This document shows positions 58,462-64,000 of a stretch of 64,000 nt of DNA, one piece after another. The position numbers were made by a program, and so were the translations under genes. How positions within the stretch are numbered: the first letter of the stretch is position 1; each line of letters begins with the position of its first letter. The stretch is taken from positions 636,191 through 700,190 of the forward strand of contig JABLXZ010000001.1 in the NCBI GenBank assembly GCA_013177935.1. The letters are read 5' to 3'. The notes beneath the pieces were generated by a model. The model was not told where the DNA came from. It saw only the letters and a program-made list of their open reading frames with translations, and searched no databases. The stretch comes from a candidate division WOR-3 bacterium (GTDB taxonomy: Bacteria; Hydrothermota; Tepidihabitantia; Tepidihabitantales; Tepidihabitantaceae).

Positions 58462-60190
58462 CAATAACCTCACTTTCGTTGAGCGCCCCTCCACCAATTG
58501 GTAAGACTACATCAAACCGGCTCCCTTTTCCAGGTTCGCTTTTCACAATAATCTCGCCACCATGAGCGGTAACAATTCCATGCGCTACCGATAGCCCCAG
58601 CCCGGTACCTTCACCAGGTGGCTTGGTTGTAAAAAAGGGGACAAAAATCTGTCTCTTTACATCCTCGGTCATACCAACACCGGTATCTTCAACACTTAGG
58701 ACAACACTCCTATCTTTTGATGCGGTGGCTATCGTCAATTTGCCTCCACCGGGCATTGCCTGAATTGCGTTGACCACAAGATTTACCAGTACCTGATGCA
58801 ACTGGGAAGGGTCTGCAAAAATCTCGGGCAAATTTGGGCTTAACTCCTTTACAACTTCTATTCCCGCTTTGGCACAGCGGCTGAGCAGGAAATAAAGGCC
58901 ATCGGTTACCAGTTCGTTTAAGTTCACCCGGGTCCGATTGGGGGGCTTCTGACGAGCAAATAGCATCAGTTTACCAACAACTTCTCGTGCGTGCAATGCG
59001 GCTCGAACAATTCGCTCAATATCTCTTTGTGCCTGTTCGGAAAGCCCTGGCACCTTCAAAGCAAGCTGTGCAAAACCCAGGATGTTTGCCAGGGGTTCAT
59101 TCAACTCGTGGGCAACGCCTGCTGCCAGCTGTCCAATGGTGGCAAGCCGGTCTGCATGCCGCAGTTGTAATTCAAGCCGTGATTTCTCCTGCTTCGCCTC
59201 CCAGCGTTCAATAAAAATCCCCAGCTCTCGGGCAATTGCCTCAATTAAACTTCTTTCCTCTTTGAGGAATGGTCCCTCATCGAGCGCCGGTCGCTCTTCG
59301 CAATAATTTACCTCCACTACCCCTCGTTTTTTGCCTCGTACCAGAATATCGGCACTCTGCCACGCAACACCACTTCGATAATCTTTGCTAACATACTCAA
59401 TACCATCAAAGACAATCCGCGCCGAAGCGATATCCGAATAAAGCCAGGCCGCTGGCAGTATCTCGGCGACCGATTTCAACGCTACTGCCGGCTCAATCTT
59501 TTCTCGGCCCAGAATTTTGTCCACTGAATAGAGACAGGTCAGCTCCTTCACCCGTTCTCTTAAGGCCGCTTGTGCCTGCCGGTCCGCAATCGCTACCCCT
59601 AAGGTTTGCGCTACCCCCTGATAAAATTCAACCTCGTAATTTCGGAAAAAATTCGGCTTTCGACTTTTCAGAAAAACTAAACCATGACTGTCTTCCGCCA
59701 CTGAAAATGACAGAATCGCCAAAGAACGAAACTCTCCACCAATAACAAAAAACCTATCTTTTTTTATCGCCACCGGCACTGCCGTATCGTTAACCCAGAA
59801 GGCACCGTTGCTTGTAAAGCAGGGTTGTGAGGCATCAAACTGTCCTCTTACAAGTTCCCGGTACAACTCAAGCAAATCACCTGCCTCTTCCTCAAGACCT
59901 TGGAACAATTCACTCAACTCAGGTTTGTCTCGGGTCAGAATAGTAAAATTAAAATCGGTCTCCGTTCCTTTGCTGAGCACTCCCCGGTAATATCTTATAC
60001 CCTCATTAACCCGCAACTCTACCTGGTCACACCCCGAAAAATCCATAAACTCCTTCAACACCAATCGGGTAAACTCACTTCGGGGAACACCCATATTTGC
60101 CTCGCGAAGAATCCGGCGCGAAAGCGCACAGAACTCCTCGGCAAGCTTGCGGCTATATCCTCGCCCTTTAGTTTGCTGTGACTCTGCCAT
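58442..60190 (-). CDS. Cytoplasmic sensor histidine kinase (GAF/NtrB-like)
   Basis: 582 residues, no membrane helices. N-terminal ~330 residues look like two GAF-type sensory regions, joined by a helix (residues ~205-220) and followed by a coiled coil. The HisKA domain has GVAHELNEPLANILGFAQ, with His361 as phospho-acceptor. HATPase motifs: VNLVVNAIQAM (N), VEDTGVGM (G1) and GEGTGLGLSVAHGI (G2). It should phosphorylate the overlapping NtrC-type regulator. The signal is unknown; a soluble sensor fits an internal cue such as nitrogen or redox state. It begins 29 nt after the tmRNA 3' end. Confidence 0.93.
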   Translation of the reverse strand: MAESQQTKGRGYSRKLAEEFCALSRRILREANMGVPRSEFTRLVLKEFMDFSGCDQVELRVNEGIRYYRGVLSKGTETDFNFTILTRDKPELSELFQGLEEEAGDLLELYRELVRGQFDASQPCFTSNGAFWVNDTAVPVAIKKDRFFVIGGEFRSLAILSFSVAEDSHGLVFLKSRKPNFFRNYEVEFYQGVAQTLGVAIADRQAQAALRERVKELTCLYSVDKILGREKIEPAVALKSVAEILPAAWLYSDIASARIVFDGIEYVSKDYRSGVAWQSADILVRGKKRGVVEVNYCEERPALDEGPFLKEERSLIEAIARELGIFIERWEAKQEKSRLELQLRHADRLATIGQLAAGVAHELNEPLANILGFAQLALKVPGLSEQAQRDIERIVRAALHAREVVGKLMLFARQKPPNRTRVNLNELVTDGLYFLLSRCAKAGIEVVKELSPNLPEIFADPSQLHQVLVNLVVNAIQAMPGGGKLTIATASKDRSVVLSVEDTGVGMTEDVKRQIFVPFFTTKPPGEGTGLGLSVAHGIVTAHGGEIIVKSEPGKGSRFDVVLPIGGGALNESEVIDESRQN

Positions 60191-60219
60191 TTATTTGGTT
60201 GTCCGAATCCAGTTTACAA

Positions 60220-60570
60220 TGGAGGCGGCGGGAATCGAACCCGCGTCCGAAGCGTTCAGAGTTCAGGTTCTACATAGTTAGTCAATCTACTTTTTCTCGT
60301 CGACCGTCTCGCCGATTGACAGGCAACGGTCAACCAGCCTCAGTTGTAATCCGGTCATCACGCTGAGGCGCCGCGAAGACCTTAATCACCCTTATCGACC
60401 CTGCACCGACGCCGGGTGAAACTCGTCGGGCAAGGGGCTACCCGCTTTAGGCAGCCAGTGCGTAGCTGCTGTTGGCAGCTGTCGTTCCTCTGTTAGTATT
60501 AACGAGGCAACAGAGGAGCCTCGCTATGCCCCTGAACCCCTCAGTCACTTCGTCGAGACCATTCGCCCCC
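60220..60570 (-). ncRNA. ssrA: tmRNA
   Basis: 351 nt on the minus strand. The 5' end is GGGGGCGAATGGTCTCGACG, and the 3' end has a T-arm GCGGGTTCGATTCCCGC and acceptor CGCCTCC plus A. GGGGGCG pairs with CGCCTCC and includes the G3-U70 pair needed for AlaRS. The tag reading frame encodes ANSSYALAA then TAA (60476-60447), possibly with one extra Ala. The 3' CCA is not encoded. It rescues stalled ribosomes with SmpB (not in the window). Confidence 0.95.
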
Positions 60571-60653
60571 GTTTTCCCGTGTACTTTTGGCTCCGCTGAC
60601 AAAAGGGGCACACCTGACCACCGAGTTCCCATAATCTCTCTTCTACCTGAATT

Positions 60654-60682
60654 ATTATATCTTTAAGGGGTTTAAATGTCAA
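60654..60682 (-). promoter_or_regulatory. Consensus promoter of ssrA
   Basis: Minus strand: TTGACA (60682-60677), 17 nt spacer, perfect TATAAT (60659-60654). About 83 nt lie between the -10 and the mature tmRNA 5' end, so a 5' leader is removed, presumably by RNase P. This is the closest match to consensus in the window. Confidence 0.75.
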
Positions 60683-61521
60683 TGCGCCATTATCCGGTTG
60701 CGCAGTTTTTCAAGGAACTGCCCTGTTGCGGTACGCCGGTCCGGACAGCGTCGAACCTGGATTGGTGCCCCAACATAGAAATACTTTTCCCTCGGTTCGT
60801 TTATCGCATTAAAGAACCCAAATCCAACACCCTGAACATTTCCCCGGTCTCCCGGTTCTATTGCCGGACCACAACCCGACCAGACCATTGCACTCCCATC
60901 ACCTTCAATCACATCCGCCACAAAACCGGGGAAAATTCTCTCCGGAGAAACAATCAAATAAGTGTCCTGGACCATCGTATCGAGCCGCAGGTCATAATCG
61001 TTCTCCGTACCCAGTGTATCACGATACTCATAGGAAACATCAAGTTCCACCCAATACCACTCCGCTCCTTCCGACCTGGTCCAGGAAATAACCAAAGTTG
61101 AATCCAGGTCCAGAATGTACCTTTCCGGTGGACTGGTAAGCGAAAAGTTCCCGGGCATCGTTACCCGGGCTTGAGCGTTACCCCAGTAATGGACAACCCG
61201 CAGCTCATAAGGACGACTGACATCGAACTCCAAAGTATCGCCATACTCATACCTTGTCCAGTTGTAAGACAACACATCCAGCCTCTCTTCATTCAGCGTC
61301 ACAATCGGCACCATCCGCAAACCCTTTGGATCAAACACCTGTACATAGCGCTCATATTCAACCGAATAGTCGTAATACTCCCCCCGGTACAGATAACCAT
61401 TCACCATTGGCTCCGAATAGTTTGGGTCAAGACGACGGCAACCAGTTATTACCAGTAGTATCAAAGAGAAGGAAAAAAGGGCGATAGAACTTCGCACAAA
61501 ATCCATAATCGGCAATTTCAT
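60679..61521 (-). CDS. Predicted lipoprotein, unknown function
   Basis: 280 residues from ATG 61521 (TTG 61524 also possible). Signal peptide with lipobox LVITGC near residue 29. The mature part is beta-rich and Tyr/Asp-rich, with several D-T-L and Y-W-V-E patterns (SEGAEWYWVELDVSYEYRDT), and resembles the Ig-like lipoprotein at 11463-12149 only in style. Family not recognised. It follows dnaN by 3-6 nt, so the two are co-transcribed. Confidence 0.65.
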   Translation of the reverse strand: MKLPIMDFVRSSIALFSFSLILLVITGCRRLDPNYSEPMVNGYLYRGEYYDYSVEYERYVQVFDPKGLRMVPIVTLNEERLDVLSYNWTRYEYGDTLEFDVSRPYELRVVHYWGNAQARVTMPGNFSLTSPPERYILDLDSTLVISWTRSEGAEWYWVELDVSYEYRDTLGTENDYDLRLDTMVQDTYLIVSPERIFPGFVADVIEGDGSAMVWSGCGPAIEPGDRGNVQGVGFGFFNAINEPREKYFYVGAPIQVRRCPDRRTATGQFLEKLRNRIMAH

Positions 61522-61527
61522 CAAGAC

Positions 61528-62622
61528 CTATTCGAGCCGAATTGGCATTAAAATGAACAGGTCTTCGCCATCCGTTTTTTGCTCGGCTGGTTTCAGAAAA
61601 ACCGGTGCCATGGGACTGGAAAATTCGATTCGGACTTCTTCAGTCGCAATCTGTTTAATTATATCCATGAGATAGATACCACTAAACCCGATTCGCATCT
61701 CATCACCTTCATATTGACAATCGAGCGGTTCCTCAATCTTTCCCAGTTCCGGATTTTCGGCTCGCATCGTGATTAAATTGCTCTGAAACTCTAAGCTTAT
61801 TGGCTTGCCGATTGTTTGTGAAATCACCACCCCGCGCCGTACTACCGCCAGTAATCCATCACGATTTACAATCGCCTTATGCGGATTATCCTTGGGGATA
61901 ATCCTTTCGTAGTCAGGGTAGGGACCTTCAATCATTCTTGTCACCAGCACCGTATTTTCGGCAACAAACCCTATGTTCTTGGGGTCAAAACGCACCACCA
62001 CCTTTTCTACGCCCTGGGGTAATAGTGCAAAAACCTTGGGGGTAACCAGCAGTTTTGCCTTACCTGCCGATTTAACCTTCCGGCTTATCAGCGCCAGTCG
62101 AAAACTGTCGGTGGCAACCATTCGTGACTCGTTCTTAGAAATCTCCCAGTTGATACCTGTTAACACCGGCCGGTTTTCATCTTTGCTAACGGCAAAATTA
62201 CAACCGTTGAACATTTCAAACAGCACCGGGGCAGGAAACTCTAATTCGTTGTCTTCTGGCAAGCTAGGAAAAGATGGAAAGTCTTCAGGCGGGAAATGAA
62301 CGAATGACACCTTCATCCGGCCGCAGATAACCTTCAAAGTCTTGCCGTCCTCTTCCAGGACAACTGTTGAACCGGTACTTTCCTGGATTAAAGTGTTTAG
62401 CTCCCGGCCTCGCACCAGCGCTGCACCTTCACTGCTCTTCCCTTCCAGTCGCACCTTCTTTTTAAGCGCCGTATCACCATCCAAACCGGTTATTGCCAGT
62501 TCCCCATCAGCCACCTCCAGCAAAATATTCTGATATATCGGGAATGTGGTTTTGGCCGGAATTATCTGGACAACACTGTTTAGCACCTCAGCCAGAACAT
62601 TACGGTCCAATTCACAATGCAT
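61528..62622 (-). CDS. dnaN: DNA polymerase III beta subunit (sliding clamp)
   Basis: 364 residues from ATG 62622, with AAAGGAGG just upstream; an earlier in-frame ATG at 62667 is not supported. Three clamp domains: LAEVLNSVVQIIPAKTTFPI, TDGxR-type VATDSFRLALISRKV in the middle and the C-terminal LMPIRLE (the M-P-x-R end). It holds the polymerase on DNA. dnaA and recF are not adjacent, and no DnaA-box cluster is evident, so this is not obviously the origin region. Confidence 0.95.
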   Translation of the reverse strand: MHCELDRNVLAEVLNSVVQIIPAKTTFPIYQNILLEVADGELAITGLDGDTALKKKVRLEGKSSEGAALVRGRELNTLIQESTGSTVVLEEDGKTLKVICGRMKVSFVHFPPEDFPSFPSLPEDNELEFPAPVLFEMFNGCNFAVSKDENRPVLTGINWEISKNESRMVATDSFRLALISRKVKSAGKAKLLVTPKVFALLPQGVEKVVVRFDPKNIGFVAENTVLVTRMIEGPYPDYERIIPKDNPHKAIVNRDGLLAVVRRGVVISQTIGKPISLEFQSNLITMRAENPELGKIEEPLDCQYEGDEMRIGFSGIYLMDIIKQIATEEVRIEFSSPMAPVFLKPAEQKTDGEDLFILMPIRLE

Positions 62623-62716
62623 TCCGCCTCCTTTTTCCATTAATTTCCACTTCAATAGTTCTACCAAGAATTATTGCCCAGTCAAGTTTGCACCAGGTAT
62701 CCGATTTAAATGAGAA

Positions 62717-62753
62717 ATAAAAAGGGTGCCCCTGTAATAACAGAGGCACCCTT
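62717..62753 (-). terminator. Intrinsic terminator of the NADP-type GDH gene
   Basis: AAGGGTGCC (62722-62730) pairs with GGCACCCTT (62745-62753), with an inner CTGT/ACAG extension. On the minus strand it is followed by TTTTTATTT, an intrinsic terminator for the gene ending at 62768. Confidence 0.85.
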
Positions 62754-62767
62754 GAGTAAGGCTATTC

Positions 62768-64000
<1,233 letters not shown>

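Noticed and set aside
60178-60666. Several short ORFs on both strands around 60178-60666
   Set aside because: They lie inside the tmRNA and its leader; one even ends in the tag peptide. The RNA explains the region.
61528-62767. Replication origin beside dnaN
   Set aside because: No dnaA or recF neighbour and no DnaA-box cluster or AT-rich repeats seen in the short intergenic space.

Overview
The window is compact bacterial DNA of balanced GC, with about 57 protein genes (two cut by the window edges), one tRNA, one tmRNA and no recognised insertion sequence, prophage or CRISPR array. The gene set points to a strictly anaerobic, diderm, probably thermophilic bacterium. There is an outer membrane (LptD, TolC, PorV-like protein, lipoproteins), peptidoglycan (PBP1A, SpoIID/LytB, EnvC-like protein), pyruvate:ferredoxin oxidoreductase, an ETF/flavoprotein electron chain and rubrerythrin. 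The mix of a C25 peptidase with a FlgD/T9SS-like tail, a PorV-like protein, DUF763 and pyruvoyl arginine decarboxylase resembles candidate phylum WOR-3 (Stahlbacteria) or a relative. That assignment is inference; no rRNA is present to settle it.

Layout. 1-921: end of a gingipain-like peptidase. 1099-5924: redox operon (EtfA, two-cluster ferredoxin, FrdB-like and FrdA-like subunits, acyl-CoA dehydrogenase). 5939-11466: PBP1A, an endonuclease III-like glycosylase, LptD and Maf. 11463-15739: lipoprotein, rubrerythrin, and a two-gene lysine-ketoglutarate reductase/saccharopine dehydrogenase operon. 15812-20077: RRM protein with a long structured leader, TldD/TldE, CvpA and DUF4177. 20102-28322: class II aldolase, SpoU methylase, DUF763/NOL1 methylase/PUA operon, tRNA-Ala plus arginine decarboxylase, SpoIID, and rbfA-truB-ribF. 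28337-34847: a beta-propeller protein, a Yip1-like protein and a TolC/MacA/MacB-type exporter. 35014-43425: decayed thioredoxin-like remnant, then rpsR-rplI-BFN-tyrS and DUF3467-cca-M50 protease-ftsK-GNAT. 43422-48699: ROK kinase, GlmU-like enzyme and porCDAB. 48757-55113: ComEC, PorV-like protein, EamA transporter, a BtrH-like protein and an EnvC-like protein. 55127-60190: a glutamate dehydrogenase operon behind a sigma-54 promoter, next to an NtrC-type regulator and its kinase. 60220-64000: tmRNA, lipoprotein, dnaN and a second, NADP-type glutamate dehydrogenase.

Three regularities stand out. First, at least a dozen transcription units begin with a TTGAC-type -35, a 15-17 nt spacer and a -10 that ends only 5-8 nt before the start codon, which predicts leaderless mRNAs. 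Other units have a conventional leader with AGGAGG. Second, five of eight convergent gene pairs share exactly four bases, with interlocking stop codons. Third, long gaps seem to hold decayed coding sequence rather than new genes.

The best candidates for something undescribed are the EtfA/Frd-like/acyl-CoA dehydrogenase cluster without EtfB, the sigma-54-driven Cys-rich protein plus glutamate dehydrogenase unit, and the genome-wide leaderless promoter layout.
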